A stretch of 64,000 nt of DNA, taken from assembly GCF_004358325.1 (NCBI RefSeq), contig NZ_CP037940.1, positions 2,914,001-2,978,000 on the forward strand. The letters run 5' to 3'. Position numbers and translations under genes: made by a program. Each line of letters starts with the position of its first letter. Position 1 is the stretch's first letter. Below, piece by piece: positions 8,628 to 17,300 of this stretch. The notes beneath the pieces were generated by a model. The model saw only the letters and a list, made by a program, of their open reading frames with translations. It did no database searches and was not told the DNA's origin. The DNA comes from Periweissella cryptocerci. GTDB lineage: Bacteria > Bacillota > Bacilli > Lactobacillales > Lactobacillaceae.

Positions 8628-10304
8628 TTAGATCATTACAAACATTGGTAAAATCATTGGGTGACGTTCAGTCTTTTCATAAAGGAAAGTTTGTAAGTCA
8701 TCAATGACAGCAGACCGAATTGAATTTTCGGTTGCATTTTCTTCTTGCATTGCATACCGGATTGTCCGGAAGATGCGACGACGACCTTCATTAATCATTT
8801 CACCAGATTCGCGCATGTACACAAATCCACGAGATAATAAGTCAGGACCGGCGGTGATTTCTTGCTTAGTTAAGTTGATTGTTGCCACTACGACAACTAA
8901 ACCATCTTGAGAAAGCATTTGACGGTCGCGTAAGACGACGTTACCGATATCACCAACACCATTACCATCAACGTAAACATCGCTAGCAGGGAAGTGACCA
9001 GCGACACGCGCTGAGTCGGCTGTAAGTGCTAAGACATCCCCATTTTCCAAAATGAAACTGTGATCAAGAGGGACACCGATTTGTTGTGCTAAACCAGTGT
9101 GAACCTTGAGCATCCGGTATTCACCGTGGACAGGCATGAAATACTTAGGTTTGATTAATGATAACATCAACTTTTGTTCTTCTTGGCCACCGTGACCAGA
9201 AGTGTGGACGTTGTTAATCTTACCGTGAATCACATTGGCGCCAGCTTCTTCAAGTTCATTAATTACACGGTTAACAGATTGAGTGTTACCAGGAATTGGA
9301 GAAGAACTAAAGATTACGGTGTCATTTGGTTGGATTGAAACTTGACGGTGGGTACCGTTAGCAATCCGTGCAAGTGCGGCCATGGGTTCACCTTGTGACC
9401 CGGTACAAAGAATCATAACTTCTTCAGCAGGTAAGTGATTAATTTCGTAAGCATCTACCAATGATGAGTCTGGAATGTCTAGGTAACCAAGTTCACGGCC
9501 GTTGTTAATTGCTGTTTCCATTGAACGACCGAAGACAGCGATTTTACGACCTTCAGCAATCGCTACTTCAGCAGCAACTTTAACCCGTGAAAGGTTAGAA
9601 GCGAAGGTGGCGAAAATAATCCGACCTTCAACATTCTTGAAAATCTTTTTGATTGATTCAGCAACGAATTGTTCTGATTTCGTGAATTCAGGACGTTCAG
9701 CGTTGGTTGAATCAGACATTAAAGCGAGGACACCTTCAGAACCGAACTTAGCCATCTTTTGTAGGTTAGGTGGCTGGTGTGTAGTTGGTGTGAGGTCGAA
9801 CTTGAAATCTCCAGTTTCGATGATGACACCAGAAGGCGTTGTCAAAGCAATCCCAAATGTATCAGGAATTGAGTGGGTCGTCCGGAAGAACTCAACTTTA
9901 ATGTTGTCGAATTGAAGGACTGAGTCTTCATTGATTTCGTGAAGTTCAGTCGTATTCAACAAACCATGTTCCTCTAGCTTGCCTTTAATTAAAGCAAGGG
10001 CGAGAGGGCCAGCATAAACTGGTACATTGACGGCGTTTAAGAAATAATGGATTGCCCCGATGTGGTCTTCGTGTCCGTGGGTAATAACTAACGCTTTGAT
10101 CTTGTCAGCATTTTCCTTGAGATACGAGTAATCAGGAATAACGTAATCAATACCTAGTAATTCATCTTCTGGAAACTTAATCCCAGCATCAATGACGATA
10201 ATTTCGTCACCGAATTGAATTCCGTAAGTATTCTTCCCGATTTCACCAAGACCACCAACTGCAAAGACTGCAGTTTCATCTGGGCGAATATCGATTTTAT
10301 CCAT
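8628..10304 (-). CDS. rnjA: Ribonuclease J1
   Basis: A full-length (558 residues) metallo-beta-lactamase/beta-CASP ribonuclease involved in mRNA decay and RNA 5'-end maturation. The zinc-binding motif HGHEDH is at residues 76-81. The beta-CASP region includes SDSTNAERP and the later HGHGGQEE segment, and the C-terminal RNase J domain is complete. It follows rpoY with a gap of only 3 bases, the conserved Firmicutes pair, so the two are an operon. A terminator lies 10 bases past the stop, followed by intergenic element A. Confidence 0.97.
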   Translation of the reverse strand: MDKIDIRPDETAVFAVGGLGEIGKNTYGIQFGDEIIVIDAGIKFPEDELLGIDYVIPDYSYLKENADKIKALVITHGHEDHIGAIHYFLNAVNVPVYAGPLALALIKGKLEEHGLLNTTELHEINEDSVLQFDNIKVEFFRTTHSIPDTFGIALTTPSGVIIETGDFKFDLTPTTHQPPNLQKMAKFGSEGVLALMSDSTNAERPEFTKSEQFVAESIKKIFKNVEGRIIFATFASNLSRVKVAAEVAIAEGRKIAVFGRSMETAINNGRELGYLDIPDSSLVDAYEINHLPAEEVMILCTGSQGEPMAALARIANGTHRQVSIQPNDTVIFSSSPIPGNTQSVNRVINELEEAGANVIHGKINNVHTSGHGGQEEQKLMLSLIKPKYFMPVHGEYRMLKVHTGLAQQIGVPLDHSFILENGDVLALTADSARVAGHFPASDVYVDGNGVGDIGNVVLRDRQMLSQDGLVVVVATINLTKQEITAGPDLLSRGFVYMRESGEMINEGRRRIFRTIRYAMQEENATENSIRSAVIDDLQTFLYEKTERHPMILPMFVMI

Positions 10305-10307
10305 TAA

Positions 10308-10520
10308 TTAAAGCTCCGTAATTTTAAAACTAACACTTTGCTTTTCATATTCGAGTGCCGCCGTCGACAATTCTTCAATGAATTCAATGTTGTGGTTAGT
10401 TTTAGTTTCGACGATTTCACGAGCATCGGGTTGATTAGCAGCCTCGATGTACATTACTTGCGTGCTTTCGCGCTTTGGGTTTTGTTGCTTAGTTTCTTGG
10501 TAATAGATCTTAAATACCAT
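10308..10520 (-). CDS. rpoY: RNA polymerase epsilon subunit
   Basis: A 70-residue protein beginning MVFKIYYQETK, typical in size and sequence of the Firmicutes RNA polymerase epsilon subunit (YkzG family), a small accessory subunit bound to core polymerase. It lies immediately upstream of rnjA, the expected order. AAGGAG is present before the start on the minus strand. Confidence 0.93.
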   Translation of the reverse strand: MVFKIYYQETKQQNPKRESTQVMYIEAANQPDAREIVETKTNHNIEFIEELSTAALEYEKQSVSFKITEL

Positions 10521-10692
10521 GAATATGGTGCTCCTTAAATATATAAATTTTTTTCACGACATACATTTATAGTCTATTGTAACAAATATCCGAGTAGTTG
10601 TCATGATTGATGTCAATCAAATAAGCGTATAATAGGAGTTAATAAGAAATGCAAGTTTTGAAATATTAAAAATTCTTGCGTGAGGAGTGCAT

Positions 10693-11175
10693 ATGCGAAT
10701 ATCAATAATTGTAATTTCCCTTTTAATTGTCTTGGCGGTTTACACGATTGTGAGTCGGCAAATTGCCACCCGGACAACGGGTAAGCTAATTGCAACGGCC
10801 CAACAACCAACGAATGCGGCAATGACTGCTGCATTGGCTGTGCTACCAGCAATTTTTCCGGCAACATCCGACCGTGCCAGTTCAACCTTAGTTGCCAACG
10901 TTTGGGGGCGTGGGGTGATGTCGTTTGAATTTGTGATTCCGAATGCAAACATCGATAACATCCCAATCGCGCGAACTGCGTTAGAAAAAGAATTAAATAA
11001 TTATGCTAGCAAGGAAAATATCCATGGTTATGATGAATTAGTACAACCGTTTAAGATTACCGATTTTTGGCAAGCGCTTCCAGAACAGGGTGCGCAATGG
11101 CATATTGATGTCGCGTTTTTAGTTAATGAAGCCACTGGCGAATACATTCGTGACTTGGAAAAACTTGGGCAATAG
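10693..11175 (+). CDS. Hypothetical protein with N-terminal membrane anchor
   Basis: A 160-residue protein with one N-terminal hydrophobic segment (about residues 2-20, IIVISLLIVLAVYTIVS) and a soluble remainder. No family is recognised. TGAGGAG just upstream supports the ATG at 10693; a GTG two codons earlier would overlap that site. A TATAAT hexamer at 10628-10633 is a plausible -10 box. It is divergent from rpoY. The topology suggests an extracytoplasmic domain tethered to the membrane. Confidence 0.75.
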   Translation: MRISIIVISLLIVLAVYTIVSRQIATRTTGKLIATAQQPTNAAMTAALAVLPAIFPATSDRASSTLVANVWGRGVMSFEFVIPNANIDNIPIARTALEKELNNYASKENIHGYDELVQPFKITDFWQALPEQGAQWHIDVAFLVNEATGEYIRDLEKLGQ

Positions 11176-11307
11176 CGATATTACTTTGTTATAATAGGAG
11201 TTAGGCAATATAAAAGTTGCACTCTTAGATTAACTAGTTTACAAGACTAGATGCAGAAGTTATAATGACTGTTAGCACCTAGATATGAGAAGCGGGGAGA
11301 TAATCAA

Positions 11308-12153
11308 ATGACCCAAATTAAAATCGCGACAGACTCATCAGTTCAGTTGTCGCCGGACGAAATTGCCGAAAACAATATTACAATCGTACCATTAAGCTTA
11401 ATGATTGATGGTACGGTGTACAGTGATGGCGTTACAATCACACGTACCGAATTTATGGAAAAAATGGCAGTTGCCAAAGCCTTACCAAAGACTAGTCAGC
11501 CACCAATTGGCGCTTTTGTTGATGCATACGATGCATTAGCTGGCGACGATGTTGAAGTTCTAAGTATCCACATGATGGAGTCAATCTCAGGAACAGTCCA
11601 CTCAGCTGAACAAGCAGCACAATTGTCTAAAACCGACGTTACGGTGATTGATTCAGAAGTTACCGATCGGGCAATGGGCTTTCAAGTGTTAACGGCAGCT
11701 AAAATGGCAGCCGAAGGTAAATCAATGGCTGAAATTTTAGCACGCCTTGAGGAAATCAAACAACATACAAAACTTTTTTTGACGGTACCTATGTTGGATA
11801 ATTTAGTTGCTGGTGGTCGTTTGAACAAGGCAGTTGGTGTTATCGGTGGTCTCTTGAACATTAAGGTAGTCATTGAAGTCGTTAAGGGACACATTACCAT
11901 TGCAGCTAAAGGCCGTGGCATGAAAACAATTCATAAATATTTCGATCACATTTATGAAGAAATGCAAACTTTTGGCTCAATTAAACGAATTGGGGTTTCA
12001 CACGCTGGTGCACTTGAAGGCGCATTAGTGGTTGCCGAAAAGGTTCGCGGGATGTTTCCTGGTACCGAAGTTTATATTGAACAAACATCACCAATCATTT
12101 CAACACACGTTGGACCTGGCGTTGTTGCAATTATGTATGAATACGGTGAATAA
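11308..12153 (+). CDS. DegV family fatty-acid-binding protein
   Basis: A 281-residue DegV-fold protein starting with the family signature IKIATDSSVQL and containing KALPKTSQPP and a central VPMLDNLVAGGRL segment. DegV proteins bind a single fatty acid; in Firmicutes the FakB relatives present it to the fatty-acid kinase FakA for phosphorylation and entry into phospholipid synthesis. Whether this copy serves FakA cannot be decided here, and no fakA is nearby. GGGGAGA upstream supports the start. Confidence 0.92.
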   Translation: MTQIKIATDSSVQLSPDEIAENNITIVPLSLMIDGTVYSDGVTITRTEFMEKMAVAKALPKTSQPPIGAFVDAYDALAGDDVEVLSIHMMESISGTVHSAEQAAQLSKTDVTVIDSEVTDRAMGFQVLTAAKMAAEGKSMAEILARLEEIKQHTKLFLTVPMLDNLVAGGRLNKAVGVIGGLLNIKVVIEVVKGHITIAAKGRGMKTIHKYFDHIYEEMQTFGSIKRIGVSHAGALEGALVVAEKVRGMFPGTEVYIEQTSPIISTHVGPGVVAIMYEYGE

Positions 12154-12177
12154 GGTCGTTTTGTAAATAGAAATAGT

Positions 12178-12207
12178 CAAGGCTGAGGGTGTATACTCTC
12201 AGCCTTG
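12178..12207 (+). terminator. Hairpin after degV-like gene
   Basis: A 12-bp stem CAAGGCTGAGGG...CTCTCAGCCTTG with a weak T-tail (TTATG). It is probably a weak terminator. Confidence 0.55.
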
Positions 12208-12254
12208 TTATGTATAATAGTAAAAACGAGGCACATAAAACGAGGCATAAATCT

Positions 12255-13130
12255 ATGAAGAAAATAATACTTAGCATGTTGGCGCTAGTCGTCGTGGCTG
12301 GGGGTGGTTGGGTAGGTTATCAACATTTCACCGGGCCCCAAAAAATACAAGCCGTTAAAATGGTCGCGTTGGGTGATTCTTTGACACAAGGGGTTGGTGA
12401 TCCGACTGCCAAGCAAGGGTATACCGGCCGTATCAAAAAGGATTTAACCAATAAAACTGGTGTGGCGGTGAGCATGACCAACTATGGTAAATCCGGTGAC
12501 CGTTCAGACCAAATTTTGAAACGGCTACAAGATAGTCCAACACAACAAAAAAATTTAAAAAAAGCCAATGTTATTTTGATGACGGTGGGCGGAAATGACT
12601 TAATGAAAACAATCAAAGCAAATATTTTCATTAGTCAGCCAACCCAATTAACTAACCAAGTTAAAAAATCAACGAGTTCGTATGAAAATAACTTACAAAA
12701 ATTACTAAAAGAAGTTCGTAAGTACAACTCACAGGCGCCAATTTTCTTGTTTGGTAATTACAATCCCTTGTATGTGTACTTTGCTAATTTCAAGAGCTTT
12801 AATCAAAGTGTTAGCGAATATAACACGATTAACAAGCAATTAATTAGCCAATACAATGGTTATTACGTACCAACGTTTAAGCAGTTAACCTATGGGCAAT
12901 ACCAAACCGCGAGTGCGCGCAATAAACTCGTTAAAGACGCCAAATTGGCTAATGCTGGCACGGCGGGTAACGCGAATGTAGTTAGCACGTTGACGAAAAA
13001 TGATACGGAACGGAACATGTACATTTCGAGTGCAGATCATTTTCATCCAAATAGCAAAGGCTATGACATGATGACCGACTTGCTAATGAAACAAATGCTC
13101 AAACATGACCAATGGTTATATGCAAAGTAA
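12255..13130 (+). CDS. SGNH/GDSL-family lipase or esterase, membrane-anchored (YpmR-like)
   Basis: A 291-residue extracytoplasmic hydrolase. It has an N-terminal membrane segment (about 4-24), block I VALGDSLTQG with the catalytic Ser, block III GGND, and a C-terminal block V with the SSADHFHPNSKG Asp/His pair. The family cleaves esters of lipids or acylated wall polymers. It leads a run with the YpmS-like and YozE-like genes, an arrangement I know from Bacillus and lactobacilli. The ATG at 12255 is chosen because the signal anchor starts there; the ribosome site (CGAGG) is weak. Confidence 0.9.
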   Translation: MKKIILSMLALVVVAGGGWVGYQHFTGPQKIQAVKMVALGDSLTQGVGDPTAKQGYTGRIKKDLTNKTGVAVSMTNYGKSGDRSDQILKRLQDSPTQQKNLKKANVILMTVGGNDLMKTIKANIFISQPTQLTNQVKKSTSSYENNLQKLLKEVRKYNSQAPIFLFGNYNPLYVYFANFKSFNQSVSEYNTINKQLISQYNGYYVPTFKQLTYGQYQTASARNKLVKDAKLANAGTAGNANVVSTLTKNDTERNMYISSADHFHPNSKGYDMMTDLLMKQMLKHDQWLYAK

Positions 13131-13161
13131 TATTATTAAAAAAAGGAATTTGAGGATATAA

Positions 13162-13755
13162 ATGATGGATCACAGACAAACGCGGGTTCGACGCCGATTT
13201 AATATTTGGTTCTGGCTATTTTGGTTGCTGATTGTTATGTTGATTGGTGGTACGGTCTACGGTGCTAAATTAGCATTGACCCCCAATATTCAAACCCAGA
13301 CTGCTAAAATCACTCCTAGTGATGCTAATTTTGAAGTTTCTTTAAACAAGGATCAAATTAATAGTGTAGCTGATCATTATTTAAAACGGTATAATTCTGG
13401 CAGCCAAAAATATCGTTTCGTGATTGAAGACGACGCGATGTTATATGGGTCAATGAAGGTATTTGGTCAACCAGTTGATTTTGGTATGGCGCTTACACCA
13501 AGTGTGACTGCTGATGGAAATGTTCAATTGAAGACTAAGTCAATTGCCGTGGGTAAGTTGAATTTACCAGTTAATTTGGTTTTAGGGGCATTTAGCACGG
13601 CTTATGATGTACCAAAGTGGGTTTCAATTGATGCAACGCACGGGACGATTCTTTTAGATTTACAATCAGTTAATGGCCCAAGTGGACTTTCATTTGCGGC
13701 TAAGACGATTGACATCCCCAATGACAAATTTGTATTCGAAGGTGGGTTTAAATAG
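13162..13755 (+). CDS. YpmS family membrane protein (DUF2140)
   Basis: A 197-residue protein with one N-terminal transmembrane helix (about 14-36, FWLFWLLIVMLIGGTVYGAK) and an extracytoplasmic domain matching the DUF2140/YpmS family by pattern and gene context. Its function is unknown. It follows the SGNH hydrolase and overlaps the next gene by one base, indicating translational coupling. TGAGGAT precedes the ATG. Confidence 0.85.
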   Translation: MMDHRQTRVRRRFNIWFWLFWLLIVMLIGGTVYGAKLALTPNIQTQTAKITPSDANFEVSLNKDQINSVADHYLKRYNSGSQKYRFVIEDDAMLYGSMKVFGQPVDFGMALTPSVTADGNVQLKTKSIAVGKLNLPVNLVLGAFSTAYDVPKWVSIDATHGTILLDLQSVNGPSGLSFAAKTIDIPNDKFVFEGGFK

Positions 13756-13976
13756 TGCATAAAACATTTTATCAATTTTTAATGACACAACGGAACGATG
13801 ATGGCATCGACGAAATTAGCAACTTTGCTAACAACGCGTTTTACGACCATACCTTTCCTAAACAAAGTAAAGATTATCATTACTTAACAGAATATCTTGA
13901 GTTGAGCGCAAGTTATTTACACAATATGGACATTTTTGACGATGCATGGCGTCTTTATCAAGAAAGCGAGGCCTAA
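13755..13976 (+). CDS. YozE family protein (UPF0346)
   Basis: A 73-residue small acidic protein starting (M)HKTFYQFLMTQR with DHTFPKQSKDYHYL, matching the YozE SAM-like helical family. The start is GTG, overlapping the previous stop (TAGTG), so it is coupled to the YpmS-like gene. Its cellular role is unknown. Confidence 0.85.
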   Translation: MHKTFYQFLMTQRNDDGIDEISNFANNAFYDHTFPKQSKDYHYLTEYLELSASYLHNMDIFDDAWRLYQESEA

Positions 13977-13978
13977 AG

Positions 13979-14866
13979 ATGGCACAAATTATTCAATGGT
14001 ACCCAGGTCACATGGCCAAAACATTCCGGCAAATGCGGGAAAATATGCACTTGGTGGATATTGTTTTTGAACTAGTTGATGCGCGGATTCCGGTCGCATC
14101 ACGTAATCCGCAACTTGATGAAGTGATTGGCGATAAACCACGTTTGCTAATTATGACTAAGATGGATTTAGCTGATGAAGATGCAACTAATCGCTGGTTA
14201 GCTTATTATCGTAAAAACGGCATTGCTGCGGTTGGTTTGGATACGCGTGATCATATGACGCCAAAAACCATTACGAATGCGGCTAAGAAAGTTTTGAAAG
14301 AAAAACTTGAACGCGATGCAGAAAAAGGAATTATTGATCAACCGATTCGCGCGATTGTTTCTGGGATTCCAAATGTTGGGAAATCTACGTTATTGAATCA
14401 CCTGGTGATGAAAAACGTGGCAATTACTGGTGACCGTCCTGGTGTAACGAAAAAGATTCAGTGGTTGAAGACACCAACCAACTTACAACTTTTGGATACG
14501 CCAGGGGTCTTGTGGCCTAAGTTTGAAGATCCCCGCGTTGGAAAGGATTTGGCCTTGACCGGTGCGATTAAAGATTCATTGGTGGCACAAGATGACATTG
14601 CGTTATCAATGATTGCTTTTTTCCGCGAAGATAATCCTAGTGCCTTGTTGGAACGTTATCACTTACAAGCAGATGCTTACGATACAATGACTGATGTTGA
14701 AATTTTGCTGGAAATTACGCAAAAAATGGGCTTTAAGGATGATTATGATCGTTCAGCTGAACGCATGATTTTGGAATTACGGCGTGGTAAGCTGGGACGC
14801 TATACACTTGAAAAAGTTGATGGTCCAATGATGACGGATCCATTTATCCCTAAAAACAAGGAGTAG
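13979..14866 (+). CDS. rbgA: Ribosome biogenesis GTPase A
   Basis: A 295-residue circularly permuted GTPase (RbgA/YlqF) needed for late maturation of the 50S subunit. The N-terminus has WYPGHMAKT, then the G4-like TKMDLAD precedes the P-loop GIPNVGKST, and the G3 motif is DTPGVLWP. The C-terminal helical domain is present. I start at 13979 with GCGAGG upstream. It overlaps no neighbour but follows yozE by 2 bases and precedes rnhB by 2 bases, in the conserved rbgA-rnhB order. Confidence 0.96.
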   Translation: MAQIIQWYPGHMAKTFRQMRENMHLVDIVFELVDARIPVASRNPQLDEVIGDKPRLLIMTKMDLADEDATNRWLAYYRKNGIAAVGLDTRDHMTPKTITNAAKKVLKEKLERDAEKGIIDQPIRAIVSGIPNVGKSTLLNHLVMKNVAITGDRPGVTKKIQWLKTPTNLQLLDTPGVLWPKFEDPRVGKDLALTGAIKDSLVAQDDIALSMIAFFREDNPSALLERYHLQADAYDTMTDVEILLEITQKMGFKDDYDRSAERMILELRRGKLGRYTLEKVDGPMMTDPFIPKNKE

Positions 14867-14868
14867 GC

Positions 14869-15639
14869 ATGGCCGAATCAATTAGTGCAATTAAAACGCA
14901 TTTACAAACGATTACACAGCCAGATGATAACTACTTGATACAATTAGCTACCGATGAGCGTAAAGGCGTCCAAAGCGCGTTAAAAAGCTGGCAACGGCAA
15001 TACGAACGTGCCACAAAAGCCAAAGAAGCTTTACAAGAGCATTTGGCTATTGAACACGAATTGTGGGAAGGTGGCGTGCAGTACATTGCCGGGGTCGATG
15101 AAGTTGGCCGTGGTCCATTGGCCGGTCCCGTGATTGCAGCGGCCGTAATTTTGCCCGTTGATTTCGACGTGGTTGGTGTTAACGACTCTAAACAGCTGAC
15201 AGATAAGCGTCGTGAGGAGTTATTTCCACTAATTATGGATCAAGCGCTTGCCGTTGAAGTGGGCATAGTTGATGCTGAAACGATTGATGAGGTTAATATT
15301 TATCAAGCGAGTCGGTTAGCGATGAAAGCCGCGATTGAAAAACTTGATCCGCAACCACAGCAACTATTAATTGATGCCATGACGGTTGATTTGGATATTC
15401 CCCAAGAGAAGTTAATTAAGGGGGATGCTCGCTCGGCGTCAATTGGTGCCGCAAGCATTATCGCCAAAGTTACCCGTGATCACATGATGAAAGGCTTTGC
15501 CACGATTTATCCTGGTTACGGTTTTGAAAACAACGCTGGCTATGGTACTAAAGAACATTTGGCGGGTTTAAAAAAGCTAGGTGTTACACCAATCCACCGG
15601 AAAACATTTGCACCGGTGAAAGCTATTGCAGAAAAGTAA
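14869..15639 (+). CDS. rnhB: Ribonuclease HII
   Basis: A 256-residue RNase HII that removes ribonucleotides and RNA primers from RNA-DNA hybrids. The catalytic DEVGRGPLAGP starts at residue 77, and the acidic residues of LLIDAMTVD complete the site. About 70 extra N-terminal helical residues are typical of Gram-positive RNase HII. AAGGAG overlaps the end of rbgA. Intergenic element copy B begins 4 bases after its stop. Confidence 0.96.
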   Translation: MAESISAIKTHLQTITQPDDNYLIQLATDERKGVQSALKSWQRQYERATKAKEALQEHLAIEHELWEGGVQYIAGVDEVGRGPLAGPVIAAAVILPVDFDVVGVNDSKQLTDKRREELFPLIMDQALAVEVGIVDAETIDEVNIYQASRLAMKAAIEKLDPQPQQLLIDAMTVDLDIPQEKLIKGDARSASIGAASIIAKVTRDHMMKGFATIYPGYGFENNAGYGTKEHLAGLKKLGVTPIHRKTFAPVKAIAEK

Positions 15640-15642
15640 GTG

Positions 15643-16027
15643 ACTCTATTCCTTCTGACGTGGAATTGAATAAAATAGGCCACTACGTGCCAGCAAATTA
15701 CTTGGCGCACCACGCTGGAAGCACATTGCCAAGCCGAAGTGCGGTCTTGGCAAACTCGGATAAGCTGGGACTCTAAGAAATAAATTCCTAAGACTCCTCA
15801 TCTCATCCTCAGCGGGAATATGTGCTGCACACATATTCCCCCAGACGCGGTGTAAAGGCTGCGCCCGCCAAGCAATTTGCCGGCACTTCGTTAGTTAGGT
15901 ATAATGCTCGAACTAGCAAAAAACAATTACCAACCATAGGCAGCAGTAGCGTGAAAAAAACAACGCTGCCAATTGAACCTCAGTAATTCGACAATTGAAA
16001 ATTGCAGAAACGACAATCTCACGCTAG
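15643..16027 (+). repeat. Structured intergenic element, copy B (3' of rnhB), composite
   Basis: The left end (CTCTATTCCTTCTGACGTGG) and right end (GACAATCTCACGCTAGA) match copy A and form an imperfect inverted repeat. Between them is a 199-bp insertion (15687-15885) with its own inverted-repeat ends. The right arm carries hairpins GGCAGC/GCTGCC (15937-15968 region) and CAATT-GAA-AATTG (15992-16004). It is co-oriented with rnhB and starts within 5 bases of its stop. Confidence 0.85.
15687..15885 (+). repeat. Nested inverted-repeat insertion inside copy B
   Basis: The left end GTGCCAGCAAATTACTTGG and the inverted right end GTGCCGGCAAATTGCTTGG match at all but two positions. Flanks CACTACG and CACTTCG look like an imperfect target duplication of the CACTGCG present in uninterrupted copies A and D. 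The interior folds strongly, for example GGGAATATGTG with CACATATTCCC at about 15814-15840. No reading frame is credible. It has the form of a non-autonomous insertion element. Confidence 0.7.
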
Positions 16028-16086
16028 AAAATATATAACCAAATAAGTTTAATTAAATAATATTTTTTAAAATAAAAGGATTTCAA

Positions 16087-16137
16087 GTCGGTTAGGTATT
16101 TAACCGGTTTGGGGTTCTTTTTTTATGGCAAAAAATA
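16087..16137 (+). terminator. Terminator-like hairpin upstream of dprA
   Basis: CGGTTA/TAACCG hairpin followed by a short G-rich stretch and a 7-T run. It could end read-through from rnhB and element B, or be a leader attenuator. Confidence 0.5.
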
Positions 16138-16250
16138 ATGATTCGTGACTAATCGATGTAGTTACCGAAAAATTAAAAAAATTAAAGCACGTGTACGTAT
16201 ATTATTCATGTAGACATTTAGCGCAAACGTTATTACAAGGAGAACAAACA

Positions 16251-17114
16251 ATGCAATTACGAGAATTTTTATTGGCCTTAACACTTATTCCAGAACTTGG
16301 TATCGCAAGTCGTCAAAAGATTTGGCATTGGTTACAGCAGGAAAATCAAGTGGAATTGCCGTTAACGGCTTCATTGATGATTGAAATAATTGGTGCGAAC
16401 ACAAAACAAGTTACAGTGCTACATGATTACTATTTATCTGCGGAACATTTTAAGGCGATGGCAGCGCAAGACGCTTACATTACAATTATTGATGAAGTCT
16501 ATCCAGTGGCGTTACGGGAGATTTATCACGCACCTTTAGTGTTATTTTACCGTGGGGATTTGCGGGCGCTCCAGTTGCCGCTTGTAGCATTAGTTGGTGC
16601 ACGGCAGGCGACACATTATGGCGCAGAGGTGTTGCACTATTTGATGCCAGCGGTGCAAGCGGCCGGGATTGGTGTCGTTAGTGGGTTAGCACGGGGGACA
16701 GATTATACAGTCCATTCAGTGGCAATCGCACATCGCGCGGTACCGATTGGAGTGATTGGTACGGGCATAGATGTAGCATATCCAAAAAGTTCAGCATTCC
16801 TTCAAGAAAAAGTCGCAAGTACTGGGTTATTATTAAGTGAGTATCCAAATGGTAGTCAGCCCTTGAAGCATCATTTTCCCGAACGCAACCGAATTATTGC
16901 AGGGTTGGCGCGAGCCACGGTCGTTATCGAGGCGCAGGAACGTTCCGGAAGTTTGATTACCGCTAATTTGGCATTGCAGGAAAATCGCAATGTCTTAGCG
17001 GTACCCGGGCCGGTGAATGAACCATCATCACGGGGATGCAACGAATTAATTAAAGCCGGCGCAGTTTGCGTAACCACGCCAATAGATATTATTGATGAAG
17101 TCTTAGCATATTAA
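16251..17114 (+). CDS. dprA: DNA-processing protein A (natural transformation)
   Basis: A 287-residue DprA/Smf protein that loads RecA on incoming single-stranded DNA. An N-terminal helical region (1-75) precedes the Rossmann-like core with VGARQATHYG, SGLARGTDYTVH, GVIGTGIDVAYP and the late EAQERSGSLITANLAL. The C-terminal winged-helix domain found in some homologues is absent, as is common in lactic acid bacteria. AAGGAG at 16237-16242 sets the start. It lies in the conserved rnhB-dprA-topA order. Confidence 0.95.
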   Translation: MQLREFLLALTLIPELGIASRQKIWHWLQQENQVELPLTASLMIEIIGANTKQVTVLHDYYLSAEHFKAMAAQDAYITIIDEVYPVALREIYHAPLVLFYRGDLRALQLPLVALVGARQATHYGAEVLHYLMPAVQAAGIGVVSGLARGTDYTVHSVAIAHRAVPIGVIGTGIDVAYPKSSAFLQEKVASTGLLLSEYPNGSQPLKHHFPERNRIIAGLARATVVIEAQERSGSLITANLALQENRNVLAVPGPVNEPSSRGCNELIKAGAVCVTTPIDIIDEVLAY

Positions 17115-17300
17115 CGTTTAGTCCGATTTGGAACAGGTGAAAAGCCAGATGTTAGGTGCGAATAGTCATTTTTATTGAGAACGCTTTAATTTATTTTTTT
17201 GACATCTTTTATGTAGTTGTGGTATTGTCCTATTTGACTGATATTAAAATTTGTACCAGTATTTATATAGAAGAAAAAATAAAAATTAGGAGCGTTTTAC

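Noticed and set aside
15646..15834. Minus-strand frame in intergenic element B, and a plus-strand frame at 19358-19552 in element C
   Set aside because: They lie within the structured repeat, are not conserved in frame between copies and lack ribosome sites.
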